The position numbers were made by a program, and so were the translations under genes. This document shows, piece after piece, positions 6,554-14,523 of a stretch of 15,515 bases of DNA. Source of the DNA: JALWSI01 sp964569095 [NCBI: uncultured Aquificales bacterium] (GTDB lineage: Bacteria > Thermosulfidibacterota > Thermosulfidibacteria > Thermosulfidibacterales); the NCBI GenBank assembly GCA_964569095.1, contig CAZMTB010000133.1, positions 1 through 15,515 of the forward strand, in the 5' to 3' direction. The notes below the pieces were generated by a model. It did not search any database, was not told where the DNA came from, and was given only the letters and a program-made list of their open reading frames with translations. Every line of letters starts with the position of its first letter. Position 1 is the stretch's first letter.

Positions 6554-8185
6554 TTGATCTCCAGGCGTTGCTCCTCTTTCTGGGAAGGGCTGTTGGCGAA
6601 GGAGAGGAGCACCGTTACCCACATCAGGGGGGGTAGCCTAAGGGCAGCTGTTCTCTTCCCCGCCTCTTACCACGTGGCCATGGCCAACCTGGGATTCCAG
6701 GTGGTTTACCGTATCGTTGCCGAGCATCCGGGATGGCTGGTGGACAGGTTCTTCGTGCCGCCTCGCGAGGTTCGCCTTGGTCCGAAAGAGGAGGTTCCAT
6801 CCTTTGAAGGGCACCTTCCCCTTTCGGAGTTTCACCTGATCGCGGCCTCCGTAAGCTTCGAGAACGATCTGCTCAACCTCATCTCCTTGCTGGAGCAGGG
6901 GGGGATTCCTGCGAGAAGGGAGGAGAGAGACGCCTCTCATCCCTTCCTGCTGGTGGGTGGCATAGTTCCCTCGGCCAATCCCGAGCCCTTTGCCCCTTTT
7001 GCCGACGCCATACTCGTGGGAGAGGCTGAGGCCTCTCTTCCCCTCTTCTTGACGGTGCTCGAGGAGAACTGGGAGGAGGATGCTAACCGCCTGCTGCTGG
7101 AGCTCTCTCGTATCCCTGGCCTCTACGTTCCGGGGCTCTACCAGCCGCTCCACGACGCCTTCGGCAGGTACAAGGGGGTGGTTCCCAAGGGAGATGCTCC
7201 CCTGCCCATCACAAGAGTCTCTTGGAATAACTTTGCTAGTATTGGTGCCAGGTCTTGTTTCTCTTCCCCATCTTCCCACTTCTCGGCGATGGACCTCGTG
7301 GAGGTCTCCAGGGGGTGTCCGAACATGTGCCGATTCTGCCTCGCGGCCCACCTGAACCTTCCCCTACGCTTCGTAGAGAAGGAGGTTCTTCTGGAGCACA
7401 TTCTCGCCTCGGGGGAGAGGGTAGGGCTTGTGGGAACCTCCATATGGCCTCCGTCCTACGTGGTGGAGGTGGTTGAGGAGGCCCTGAGGAGTGGTAAGAG
7501 GCTATCTTTCTCCTCTCTCAGGGCAGATGCGCCCTTGGGGCTCTTCGAGGCGGTTAGGAGAAGCGGGGCCTTGAGCGTCACCTTGGGGGTGGAGGCGGCC
7601 TCGGAGGAGAGGAGAAGGGGGGTGGGCAAGTGGTTCTCCAACACCTTCTTGGAGAAGAGGGTGGTTGCTCTGGCGGGGTTGGGTTTTGAAACCTTGAAGC
7701 TCTACTTCATGCTGGGGCTTCCTCCCTCGGATCCCATGAGGGAGGCGGAGGAGATGGTGGCCTTGGTTAGAAGGCTACTTCACCTGCTGCGTGTCAAGAG
7801 ACTCGGGACCAGGCTGGGTGTCAGCGTCTCCTCTTTTGTACCCAAACCCCACACTCCCTTCCAGCGAGAGCCCATGGCAGAGGGGGAGGTACTTTCCAGG
7901 GCCATGAGAAAGGCGGAGAGGGCCTTGAAGTCTGAAAAGTCGGTGGGTTTCACCTACGAGCTTCCCAAGTGGTCTCTGCTACAGGGACTCGTCTCAAGGG
8001 GGGACAGGCTTGTGGGAGAGGTGCTTTACCGGGTGGCCAAGGGGGATGGACTGAGGCGGGCAATGGCGGTCAACAACTGCAACTTACACCACTACCTGCA
8101 CCGTTTTAGGGATCCTCAAGAACCGCTTCCCTGGGAGATCGTGGCGGTGGAGTCTTCCACTGGCCTTGTGACCTGCTTGGGATAG
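6554..8185 (+). CDS. Radical SAM protein with N-terminal B12-binding-like domain, function unknown
   Basis: A 543-aa protein with the radical SAM cluster motif CPNMCRFC: cysteines at residues 255, 259 and 262 (CX3CX2C) hold a 4Fe-4S cluster that cleaves S-adenosylmethionine. The first 200 residues look like the Rossmann-type half of cobalamin-type radical SAM proteins (AAVLFPASYHVAMANLGFQ, then FADAILVGEAEAS). No DxHxxG cobalamin motif is seen, so B12 binding is doubtful. The later PKWSLLQGLVSRGDRLVGEVL stretch resembles the large uncharacterised radical SAM family described as TIGR03960-like; I infer that relationship from memory of the pattern. The start is a TTG at 6554, behind GGGAGAA at 6537-6543; the conserved core begins near residue 28, so a later start is possible. 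It lies 18 bp after ftsZ and may share its transcript. Its last 70 bp overlap the opposing gene. Confidence 0.85.
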   Translation: MISRRCSSFWEGLLAKERSTVTHIRGGSLRAAVLFPASYHVAMANLGFQVVYRIVAEHPGWLVDRFFVPPREVRLGPKEEVPSFEGHLPLSEFHLIAASVSFENDLLNLISLLEQGGIPARREERDASHPFLLVGGIVPSANPEPFAPFADAILVGEAEASLPLFLTVLEENWEEDANRLLLELSRIPGLYVPGLYQPLHDAFGRYKGVVPKGDAPLPITRVSWNNFASIGARSCFSSPSSHFSAMDLVEVSRGCPNMCRFCLAAHLNLPLRFVEKEVLLEHILASGERVGLVGTSIWPPSYVVEVVEEALRSGKRLSFSSLRADAPLGLFEAVRRSGALSVTLGVEAASEERRRGVGKWFSNTFLEKRVVALAGLGFETLKLYFMLGLPPSDPMREAEEMVALVRRLLHLLRVKRLGTRLGVSVSSFVPKPHTPFQREPMAEGEVLSRAMRKAERALKSEKSVGFTYELPKWSLLQGLVSRGDRLVGEVLYRVAKGDGLRRAMAVNNCNLHHYLHRFRDPQEPLPWEIVAVESSTGLVTCLG

Positions 8186-9030
8186 ATCCTGTAGTCTATT
8201 ATGTGTACCTGTCTGGCTTCCAGCTTCTTCTTTATGTGGTCCCAGCGCTGCTCGGGGGGAATGGTAAACTCCAGCTTGTAGCAGGTGATCTGCCTGTTGA
8301 ACCGCTCCACCACCGGATTGAATCCCAGCTGGGCCAGGGCCAACACCAGGGCGTCACTGTTCTTCTCCTGTACGAATGCTTGAACTGCCAGGTACTTGCC
8401 CTTCTTCTTTCTCTTAACCCAGAAGGAGAAGTCCTCTTGAATGCTGTCGGTTATCAGCTCTTTGGCCCGTTTAATCTCGGCCTGGGTCTTAAAGGGGCCT
8501 ACCAACACCCGCCTGAAGGTGACCAGGGTCTTCTCGGAGCGCACGGTGGCGTCTTCTATGCCCATCTCTTTCAAAACCTTGAGTGCCCGCTCCTTTTCTT
8601 GGGGACGGTGGATCACCCTCATCTTCACCTTGGTGACGGTGACCGTCTCTACCGTCTTCTTCTCTTCCTTGGTGTCCAGGGTTGGGATGAGCTTCTTGCC
8701 TTTGAGCAGCTGGCTTATCGCCTTCTGCTGCTCTGCAGACCTGTTTGCAGTGCGGTTTTCCACCTCTCGGATGGCAGGTGGAGGTGGCGGGACGTCCCTC
8801 ACCTCAACCGTTGCCAATAGCTTCTTCTCGAACTTCGAGGGGTGCAGCTCTTCCTTCTTCTCCTTGCCGGAGAGGAGGAGGTTTGCTGCAACCCCTGCAA
8901 TGATCAACAAGACGGCAACCCCCGCCAGCAGGGGCCACTTGCTTGGTGAGGGCTCCTTCTCGAGCTCGGCCACCTTTGCCGCCAGGGTGTCGCGCAGTAG
9001 GTTTGCCGAGTATGGAGGCCTCTTCTCCAC
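8116..9030 (-). CDS. Membrane-anchored protein with two SPOR-like repeats
   Basis: This 304-aa protein has a short cytoplasmic N-terminus, one membrane segment at about residues 33-54 (LLAGVAVLLIIAGVAANLLL), a charged and proline-containing linker (PPPPP at 81-85), and two similar C-terminal units. Unit one (about 132-205) contains RRVLVGPFKTQAEIKRAKEL, the 'RV-x-VGPF...A' hallmark of SPOR domains. Unit two (about 212-283) begins YLAVQAFVQEKNSDALVLALAQLGF, which aligns well by eye with the SPOR opening of the protein at 11281-12123. SPOR domains bind glycan strands lacking stem peptides at division sites, so a periplasmic peptidoglycan role is inferred. The start is GTG at 9030-9028, 10 nt after the stop of the EF-G-like gene, whose last codons form part of the ribosome site. 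The C-terminus overlaps the convergent radical SAM gene. Confidence 0.75.
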   Translation of the reverse strand: MEKRPPYSANLLRDTLAAKVAELEKEPSPSKWPLLAGVAVLLIIAGVAANLLLSGKEKKEELHPSKFEKKLLATVEVRDVPPPPPAIREVENRTANRSAEQQKAISQLLKGKKLIPTLDTKEEKKTVETVTVTKVKMRVIHRPQEKERALKVLKEMGIEDATVRSEKTLVTFRRVLVGPFKTQAEIKRAKELITDSIQEDFSFWVKRKKKGKYLAVQAFVQEKNSDALVLALAQLGFNPVVERFNRQITCYKLEFTIPPEQRWDHIKKKLEARQVHIIDYRIYPKQVTRPVEDSTATISQGSGS

Positions 9031-9040
9031 GGTAGCTCCC

Positions 9041-11116
9041 TTACTCCTCCGTCTCCTTCTTTGCCTCCTCGATGATCTTCTGGGCTATCTGGGCCGGAAC
9101 CTCTTCGTAGTGGGAGAGTACCATGGAGTAGGTGCCCCGGCCGCCCGTTATAGACCTGAGTTCTGGGGCGTACCTTAGCACCTCGGCCAGGGGAACGAGG
9201 GCCTTAACCACCTGGTTCTTACCCTTTGCCTCTACCCCTTGTATCTTTCCCCTCTTTGCGTTTATGGAGCCCATCACGTCTCCTATGCACTCCTCCGGGA
9301 CGATCACCTCCATGTCCATTATGGGTTCCAGCAGAACGGGTTTTGCCTGTTCCACCGCCTTCTTGAAGGCCATTGAGCCGGCTATCTTGAAGGCCATGTC
9401 GGAGGAGTCCACCGGGTGGAACGACCCGTCCACCAGCCTGATTCTGAAGTCAACCACGGGATACCCTGCCAGTATTCCCGTCATCATTGCCTCTCTGATT
9501 CCCTTCTCCACCGAGGGTATGTACTGGCGTGGTATGGCACCGCCCACGATCTCGTCCACGAACTCGAACCCAGCTCCCCTGGGCAGGGGTTCAAGCTCTA
9601 TCCACACGTCTCCAAACTGGCCTCGGCCTCCCGTCTGCTTCTTGTAGCGTCCCTGCACCCGCGCCTTGCCCTTAACGGTCTCCTTGTAGGGAACCTTGGG
9701 AGTCTGTAGCTCTACCTCGACTCCAAACTTCTCCTTCATCTTGTCTACGGTAACCTCCAGGTGAAGCTGACCGCGACCGGCGAGGATCAGCTCCTTCGTT
9801 TGCTCGTGGCGCTCTACCTGGAGCCCGGGGTCTTCCTCCATCAGCCTCTGCAGGGCATTGCTTATCTTGTCCTCGTCGGCCTTTGCCTTTGCCTTGATGG
9901 CTGCCGAAAGAACGGGTGGAGGGAACTCTATGGGTTCGAGGGTCATGGGATTGGCGGGGTCGCAGAGCACGTCTCCCGTTTTGGTCTCTTTGAGCTTGGC
10001 CACGGCAGCTATGTCTCCCGCCGGTACCTGGTTCACGGGCTGCTGCTCTTTGCCCACCAGGAAGAAGGGCTTTGTGAGGCGCTCTTTGGTGTCGCGGGTT
10101 ACGTTGAGCACGGTTGTGTCTTCGCCCAGAGAGCCGGCAAACACCCTGAATAGGGAGATCTTGCCTGCGTAGGGGTCGGAGAAGGTCTTGAATACGAGGG
10201 CCAGAAAGGGTTCGTCGGGGGAGCAAGCCCTCTCCATCTCCTCTCCCGTCTCGGGATGCTTCCCCTTCACTGGTGGCATCTGGTCTGGGGAGGGAACGAG
10301 CTCCATCAGGGTGTCCATGAGCAGGTGGGTACCCATGTTCTTCACCGCCGAACCGCAGAGGAGGGGGACGAGTATGCCGTCGTGTACCCCCTTCTTGAGG
10401 GCGGTGGTGATCTCTTCCGGTGAGAGGTCGTGCTCCTCCAGGTACTTCTCCATCAGCTCGTCGTCGCACTCTGCAACGTCCTCCATGAAGCTCTCGTGCA
10501 GCTCTTCGGCCTTTGCCTTCACCTCGTCGGGGATGTCGGTTACCGTCAGCTTATCTCCATCGTAGAGGTGGGCCTTCATGGAGACCAGGTCAACCACTCC
10601 CTTGAAACCGTCTCCCTCTCCGATGGGATAGGAGAGGATGACGGGTCTCACCTCCAAGGTCTTCTTGATGTCTTCTAGCACCTCCTCGAAGTCTGCCTGG
10701 GACTTGTCCATCTCGTTCACGAAGAGGAACCTTGGTATGCCCCGGTTCACGGCCTCGTGCCAGAGCTTGTCTGTTTGTACCCGTACCCCGTCCACCGCCG
10801 ATACCAGGAAGAGACCGCCGTCCACCACCCTAATCACCCCTGCTGCGTCGGTGATGAAGTTGGCGGTACCCGGGGGATCAAGGAGGTTCACCTTCTTGTT
10901 CTTGTAGAAGAAGGAGGCCAAAGAGGCTCCAAGGGAACGACCCCGTTTCTGTTCCTGGGGGTCGTAGTCCATGACGGCGTTGCCCTTTTCAACGCTTCCC
11001 ATGCGATCGGTCACCTTTGCGTTGAAGAGAAATGCCTCGGCAAGAGTGGTCTTTCCCACGCCTCCGTCTGAAAAGAGTCCAATATTTCTGATGTCTGAGG
11101 TGTTGTATTTCTTCAT
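9041..11116 (-). CDS. EF-G-like translational GTPase (FusA2-type paralogue)
   Basis: At 691 aa this has the full EF-G layout: a GTPase domain to about residue 285, domain II at about 300-390, domain III with GRGQLHLE near 447-454, domain IV with YKKQTGGRGQFGDVWIELEPL (491-511), and a domain V-like end. The P-loop SDGGVGKT (16-23), G3 DPPG (80-83), G4 NEMD (134-137) and G5 CGSA (254-257) are present. Two features set it apart from canonical EF-G: the G2 region reads QEQKRGRSLGAS instead of a RGITI type, and G3 continues DPPGTANF instead of DTPGHVDF, so the catalytic histidine is replaced by threonine. It is therefore probably the EF-G-like paralogue of uncertain role, not the housekeeping fusA; no ribosomal protein or tuf gene is nearby. 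The ATG start has GAGGAG 8 nt upstream. It leads a two-gene minus-strand operon. Confidence 0.9.
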   Translation of the reverse strand: MKKYNTSDIRNIGLFSDGGVGKTTLAEAFLFNAKVTDRMGSVEKGNAVMDYDPQEQKRGRSLGASLASFFYKNKKVNLLDPPGTANFITDAAGVIRVVDGGLFLVSAVDGVRVQTDKLWHEAVNRGIPRFLFVNEMDKSQADFEEVLEDIKKTLEVRPVILSYPIGEGDGFKGVVDLVSMKAHLYDGDKLTVTDIPDEVKAKAEELHESFMEDVAECDDELMEKYLEEHDLSPEEITTALKKGVHDGILVPLLCGSAVKNMGTHLLMDTLMELVPSPDQMPPVKGKHPETGEEMERACSPDEPFLALVFKTFSDPYAGKISLFRVFAGSLGEDTTVLNVTRDTKERLTKPFFLVGKEQQPVNQVPAGDIAAVAKLKETKTGDVLCDPANPMTLEPIEFPPPVLSAAIKAKAKADEDKISNALQRLMEEDPGLQVERHEQTKELILAGRGQLHLEVTVDKMKEKFGVEVELQTPKVPYKETVKGKARVQGRYKKQTGGRGQFGDVWIELEPLPRGAGFEFVDEIVGGAIPRQYIPSVEKGIREAMMTGILAGYPVVDFRIRLVDGSFHPVDSSDMAFKIAGSMAFKKAVEQAKPVLLEPIMDMEVIVPEECIGDVMGSINAKRGKIQGVEAKGKNQVVKALVPLAEVLRYAPELRSITGGRGTYSMVLSHYEEVPAQIAQKIIEEAKKETEE

Positions 11117-11163
11117 AGACTAAACTCCTCTCTCCCCTTTGTGGTCTCGTAAGATTGTGTGGC

Positions 11164-11192
11164 ACATTAACACCTGATTTTAAACCGGTCAA
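11164..11192 (-). promoter_or_regulatory. Putative promoter of the EF-G-like/SPOR operon
   Basis: Read on the minus strand, TTGACC (11192-11187) is separated by 17 bp from TAATGT (11169-11164). This is about 48 bp before the EF-G-like ATG at 11116. The -35 is good and the -10 is weak. Confidence 0.4.
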
Positions 11193-11206
11193 GCTGGGGC
11201 GCTTCG

Positions 11207-11235
11207 TTGCCAATGCCCACTGAAGGTTGTATGTC
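11207..11235 (+). promoter_or_regulatory. Putative promoter of the plus-strand SPOR gene
   Basis: TTGCCA (11207-11212), a 17-bp spacer and TATGTC (11230-11235) lie 45 bp before the ATG at 11281. The -35 box is only 14 bp from that of the divergent minus-strand promoter, so one regulator could act on both. The -10 is a poor match. Confidence 0.35.
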
Positions 11236-11280
11236 TGTTGTTGGGAGGAGGGGTAAATCGATTCTGCAGTGGGAGGAGAG

Positions 11281-12123
11281 ATGCTGAAAGAGGAGAAGAG
11301 AGTTACGGTGAGTCTGGGCAAGAGGGAGATACTGCTGTTCTCCATTGCCCTGCTGATAACCTACGGACTCGTCTTTGCATTTGGGGTGGAGTTTGGAAAG
11401 AGCTGGATGCGCAGCCTCTTGGAGTCTCAGGAGATAGCCTCTACAGCTACGCCTGCGGTGCCAGAGGTTCAACCCCCTGCGGTTGATAGGGGGGCGGCAC
11501 CTGCTGGCGAGGCGGCAAGGCCGGCGCCTCCCGTGATAGAGGTGAGGCCCAGTGCAGAGAAGCCGGCTTCTCCTGCTCCCAAGGTGGCTGAGGGAGGGGA
11601 ACCCACCGTGGAGACTCCTAAGCCCGTGCCCCCCGCTGTATCCACAGAGGTGGAGAAGGCCAAGAAGGCCGCCAATGCCGAGGTGGAAAAGGCAGTGGCT
11701 GCAGCGGTGGCTGGTTCGAAGAAGGCAGAGGAAACAGCCACCTCCTCTGCTGTCCAGGCCCAGCATAAGGTTAGCGCAAAGGCCGAGGCCGCGGCAGAGA
11801 AGGTTGGCAAGGCCACTGCTCAGATCCAGAAGCACGAGGCACCCAAGCTACAGAAGACCACGGTGAAACCACATTTGGTTGGCGGGGGATACCTGGTTCA
11901 AGTTGGGGCTTTCAGCAAAGAGTCCTCTGCCAATGCTTTGGTGAAGAGGCTGACGTCCAAGGGGTACCACGCCAGCACCACCAAGGTTAAGAGGGGCTCC
12001 AAGACCTTCTACAAGGTGTTTGTTGGTCCTTACGGAAACGAGAAGGCGGCTCGCCACGCCATGGATCTGCTCAAAAAGAGGGAGAAGCTCACGGGTTATC
12101 TGGTGGCCCCGAAGAAGAGGTGA
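11281..12123 (+). CDS. SPOR-domain inner-membrane protein
   Basis: This 280-aa protein is built like FtsN/DedD-type proteins. It has a short basic N-terminus, one membrane segment (about 16-37, EILLFSIALLITYGLVFAFG), a proline/alanine-rich linker (about 55-121), an alanine- and lysine-rich probably helical stretch (about 122-188), and a C-terminal SPOR domain (202-276) with GYLVQVGAF and FYKVFVGPY. The SPOR domain would lie in the periplasm and bind denuded peptidoglycan at the septum. I chose the ATG at 11281, with GGAGG 4 nt upstream, over the in-frame GTG at 11269. No gene name is justified: sequence similarity to FtsN is limited to architecture and the SPOR domain. It diverges from the EF-G-like operon, whose second gene also has SPOR-like units, so two SPOR proteins flank the GTPase. 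Confidence 0.88.
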   Translation: MLKEEKRVTVSLGKREILLFSIALLITYGLVFAFGVEFGKSWMRSLLESQEIASTATPAVPEVQPPAVDRGAAPAGEAARPAPPVIEVRPSAEKPASPAPKVAEGGEPTVETPKPVPPAVSTEVEKAKKAANAEVEKAVAAAVAGSKKAEETATSSAVQAQHKVSAKAEAAAEKVGKATAQIQKHEAPKLQKTTVKPHLVGGGYLVQVGAFSKESSANALVKRLTSKGYHASTTKVKRGSKTFYKVFVGPYGNEKAARHAMDLLKKREKLTGYLVAPKKR

Positions 12124-12357
12124 GACCAGCAGCGCTTGATTAAAGATGGCACGGCTTTTCCGCTGAGAACCGGCGATTGATCCAGGTTCGGGGGGTGTGG
12201 TGCCGCTCTTTACCTTCTGAATAGCGGGGTATCTGGCCGAAAACACTTGCTCTTTTAAGGGATTCAGAACGCCGGGACACTGGCGCTTCCGAAACCGGTT
12301 ACTCTTGTCTGTCCTTGCACTGACTCTTCGTGGGGTTGTGGTTGTGGCCAGCGGAGG
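12124..12357. other. Intergenic region between convergent genes
   Basis: These 234 bp separate the plus-strand SPOR gene from the minus-strand DUF2207 gene. I see only weak inverted repeats: GAACC/GGTTC at 12167-12171 and 12185-12189, CGCC/GGCG around 12271-12284, and the palindrome AACCGGTT at 12293-12300. None is followed by a clear T-run, so no intrinsic terminator is called. No RNA gene or small ORF is supported. Confidence 0.6.
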
Positions 12358-14220
12358 CTACCAGCCCCCACCGCCGCCGCCTCCACCTCCACCACCGGCT
12401 CCTCCACCTCCTCCGGTGGCGGTGGACATGGAGTTTGAGATTCCGTGTGAGAACTCCGAGGCCCTGAAACCGTCTGAGCCGTGGTACCACGACGGGGAGT
12501 AGCCTCTTTCCTGGAAGATGGGATCGAAGGCGCTGCCCCAACGCTTCTCTTCTCCGAATATCACGGCGTAGGGCAGGAACCTCTCGAACACGTCTGGCAG
12601 TTCTTCCTCGCTGTACATGCGCCTCAGCCTGTCCGTCTCCGCGGTGCTTATGAACTCCTTCAACCCCATGAGCCTCCAGGTGATCTCTCGGCCCTTCTTC
12701 GTTTTGGTACCCACCTTTGTTGACATCTTGATTATGGACATGCCCAAGAGGGCGTTACCCATGAATATCACCATGTCTATGGGGAGATCTCCGAAGCGCT
12801 GTAGAATACCGGTTCCCTGAAGGGTCATCATGAGCCCAAGGTTTATAGGCATAAAGATGAGGAAACCCAGGAACCCCATCACCCAGCGGGCTGCCTTGAA
12901 GGTGTGGGCAAAGTAGCCCTTCTTCTGTAGGTTGCGGTAGATCACCTTGCTCAGCTCGGAATAGAGCTTCGTGCCCACGTGTTCTTTGGTCATCTCTTTG
13001 AGGGTTACGCTTGTGCGGGGTTGGTCTATCTTCTCGAGCCCCAGCGTGATCAAAAGGGACTTCAATCCCCTTTTCAGCTTTTTGTGGCTGGTCTCTTCTA
13101 TTGCCTTTTCTGCCTCTTCCCCGATGTGCACTCCGAATATCTTTGAGATGATGATGGCCTCGTAGGGCGAGATGTTGGCATCTGGGTTCTTAACCAGGGT
13201 GAGCCGGTAGTCGTGGGACGAGAAGAGGCTGCTCATGTCCTTTATCTTGTCTATCTTCAGGTAGCCTTTCTGGGCCAGGGATATGAGGGCCGCGGTTATG
13301 TCGCGGCCGTCCAGGCTGTTGTCTATTATTACCCCTGCTTCCAGGACACCAATCTCTTCGGGCGGATGGTAGAGCACCATCTTTGACTTCTTCAGGGATA
13401 GGGTAGAACCTTGGTACCATAGGTAGAGAACAAGCAGAATAACCACCACCCACGCCATGGAGAGGAGGAAGAAGAGCTTTCTCTTCACCTCCATGGTGGT
13501 GTCGTAGATCACCTTCTCCTTCACTAAGGGGGGACTCCAGGAGACCCAGAGGGTGAGGGCCTCGTGCCCCAGGAGGACCGGCTCCTCCATCACCACGGTG
13601 TTACCCCGCACCGATAGGCTGGTGCAGCTCTCCCGTGACCTGTAGGCACCGCGGTAGCACTTCACTTTGGCGATCTTCACCTGGGAAGGAAGCGTGAGCT
13701 CGGCGTGTACCTCGTGTAGGGAGAGGTTCCATCCCGTTCCAACCAGATTCCAGAAGAGGGCTTGCCGGTTCTCTGATGGCCTCAGCACCTCTCCCACCAC
13801 CCGGTAGCTTATGCCATAGCAGCGGTCTCCGGTAATGGTGCGGTTTGGGTCTCCTATTTTTATGAATACGTAGCCGCGGTGATTCTTCACCTTGTAGCGG
13901 TGGGGATTGTTTTGGGATAGGCAGTTGTAGACCTTGATGTTGTCTATCTCTACCTTCCTGTGCCTTTTGGTTACCGGGTCAACGAAACGTTTGGGAATGT
14001 CCTTGTAGATACCGTGGTGTGGGGTGGAGAAGTGAACCTTGTACTCCTTGGTGACCCAGAGGTTACCCTCAAGGTCGAGTCTCTCCTTGATCCTCACCTG
14101 GGTTATGCGCATGCCCGAGCTGCTCGCACCTCTCGCGGTGTGAGCTGGCGTGATCAATCCCACCACCATGCCCAGCAGCCCGATGAGCAGGAGGTTTCTG
14201 TTGAACCCTAACCTGAGCAT
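12358..14220 (-). CDS. DUF2207 (YciQ-like) membrane protein with poly-glycine tail
   Basis: A 620-aa predicted membrane protein of unknown function. It starts with a signal peptide (basic MLRLGFNRN, hydrophobic core to about 23, likely cut after AHTA or ARGA), then an extracytoplasmic beta-rich domain to about 240. A membrane segment follows at about 249-268, and the cytoplasmic region carries [19 protein letters not shown] and [20 protein letters not shown], a signature of the DUF2207 family. Two more membrane segments lie at about 445-465 and 483-498. [18 protein letters not shown] and [14 protein letters not shown] are further family hallmarks. The C-terminus is a glycine run ending in tryptophan, as is common in this family. 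The ATG has AAGGG 6 nt upstream and GAAGGAG a little further. It stands alone, divergent from the Trm112-like gene and convergent with the SPOR gene; context does not suggest a role. Confidence 0.88.
   Translation of the reverse strand: MLRLGFNRNLLLIGLLGMVVGLITPAHTARGASSSGMRITQVRIKERLDLEGNLWVTKEYKVHFSTPHHGIYKDIPKRFVDPVTKRHRKVEIDNIKVYNCLSQNNPHRYKVKNHRGYVFIKIGDPNRTITGDRCYGISYRVVGEVLRPSENRQALFWNLVGTGWNLSLHEVHAELTLPSQVKIAKVKCYRGAYRSRESCTSLSVRGNTVVMEEPVLLGHEALTLWVSWSPPLVKEKVIYDTTMEVKRKLFFLLSMAWVVVILLVLYLWYQGSTLSLKKSKMVLYHPPEEIGVLEAGVIIDNSLDGRDITAALISLAQKGYLKIDKIKDMSSLFSSHDYRLTLVKNPDANISPYEAIIISKIFGVHIGEEAEKAIEETSHKKLKRGLKSLLITLGLEKIDQPRTSVTLKEMTKEHVGTKLYSELSKVIYRNLQKKGYFAHTFKAARWVMGFLGFLIFMPINLGLMMTLQGTGILQRFGDLPIDMVIFMGNALLGMSIIKMSTKVGTKTKKGREITWRLMGLKEFISTAETDRLRRMYSEEELPDVFERFLPYAVIFGEEKRWGSAFDPIFQERGYSPSWYHGSDGFRASEFSHGISNSMSTATGGGGGAGGGGGGGGGGGW
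12364..12414 (-). repeat. GGN codon run encoding the poly-glycine tail
   Basis: Read on the minus strand this is a near-continuous run of GGN codons: five glycines, an alanine, eleven glycines, then Trp and stop. On the plus strand it appears as CCN repeats. The run is low complexity and prone to length change; short paired G tracts in the transcript could form structure. Confidence 0.9.
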
Positions 14221-14272
14221 TCTACACCCTTTGCTCCTTCTACTTTATGGATGCGGTGTTTTGCAAGGCCCC

Positions 14273-14301
14273 TTTCACTTTTGGCTGGTGGGGTTTATAC
14301 T
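14273..14301 (+). promoter_or_regulatory. Weak candidate promoter of the Trm112-like/amidohydrolase pair
   Basis: A good -10-like TATACT lies at 14296-14301, 35 bp before the GTG start. The sequence 17 bp upstream (TTTCAC at 14273-14278) is a poor -35. The call rests on the -10 and on position in the divergent gap. Confidence 0.3.
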
Positions 14302-14320
14302 TTGTGACAGTCCGTGAGAG

Positions 14321-14339
14321 AGGAGGGAGTTCTGCCGTG
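14321..14339 (+). promoter_or_regulatory. Ribosome binding site that sets the Trm112-like start
   Basis: AGGAGG at 14321-14326 lies 10 nt before a GTG at 14337. This supports the GTG over the in-frame ATG at 14247, which would add 30 residues unlike the family. Confidence 0.7.
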
Positions 14340-14519
14340 CCCGTTAAAGATGAGCTTCTGGAGATTCTGGCCTGTCCCAAGTGCAAGGGAGACCTTGAGT
14401 ACCGTCAAGAGAAGGACGTGCTGATATGCCACCGGTGCAGGCTCGTCTATCTGGTGAAGGAGGAGATACCCATTATGCTGGTGGAGGAGGCCCTTTCTCT
14501 GGACGAGTGGGAGGACTGA
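14337..14519 (+). CDS. Trm112-like zinc-ribbon protein
   Basis: A 60-aa protein of the bacterial Trm112/YcaR (formerly UPF0434) family. It has the family opening [16 protein letters not shown] (residues 7-22) and the second cysteine pair ICHRCRL (30-36), followed by [15 protein letters not shown]. Cysteines 13, 16, 31 and 34 form a likely zinc ribbon. In eukaryotes and archaea Trm112 activates methyltransferases; the bacterial role is poorly defined, so no partner is assigned. The start is GTG at 14337, set by the Shine-Dalgarno at 14321. The stop is only 4-7 bp before the next gene, whose ribosome site lies within the last codons of this one, so the two are probably translated together. Confidence 0.85.
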   Translation: MPVKDELLEILACPKCKGDLEYRQEKDVLICHRCRLVYLVKEEIPIMLVEEALSLDEWED

Positions 14520-14523
14520 GGCC

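Noticed and set aside
8441-9178. 245-aa plus-strand frame opposite the double-SPOR gene
   Set aside because: Ser/Thr-rich shadow. The minus strand has a proper membrane segment, SPOR-like motifs and operon spacing, so the minus strand is the coding one.
9672-10469. 265-aa minus-strand frame inside the EF-G-like gene
   Set aside because: Same strand, wrong frame; an Arg/Gly-rich shadow of the EF-G reading frame.
11640-11650. DnaA-box-like TATCCACA
   Set aside because: A single imperfect match inside coding sequence, with no cluster of boxes or AT-rich unwinding region; not an origin.
12305-12502. Poly-proline small ORF on the plus strand
   Set aside because: The proline run is the antisense of the GGN codons of the DUF2207 tail; there is no good ribosome site and no conserved feature.
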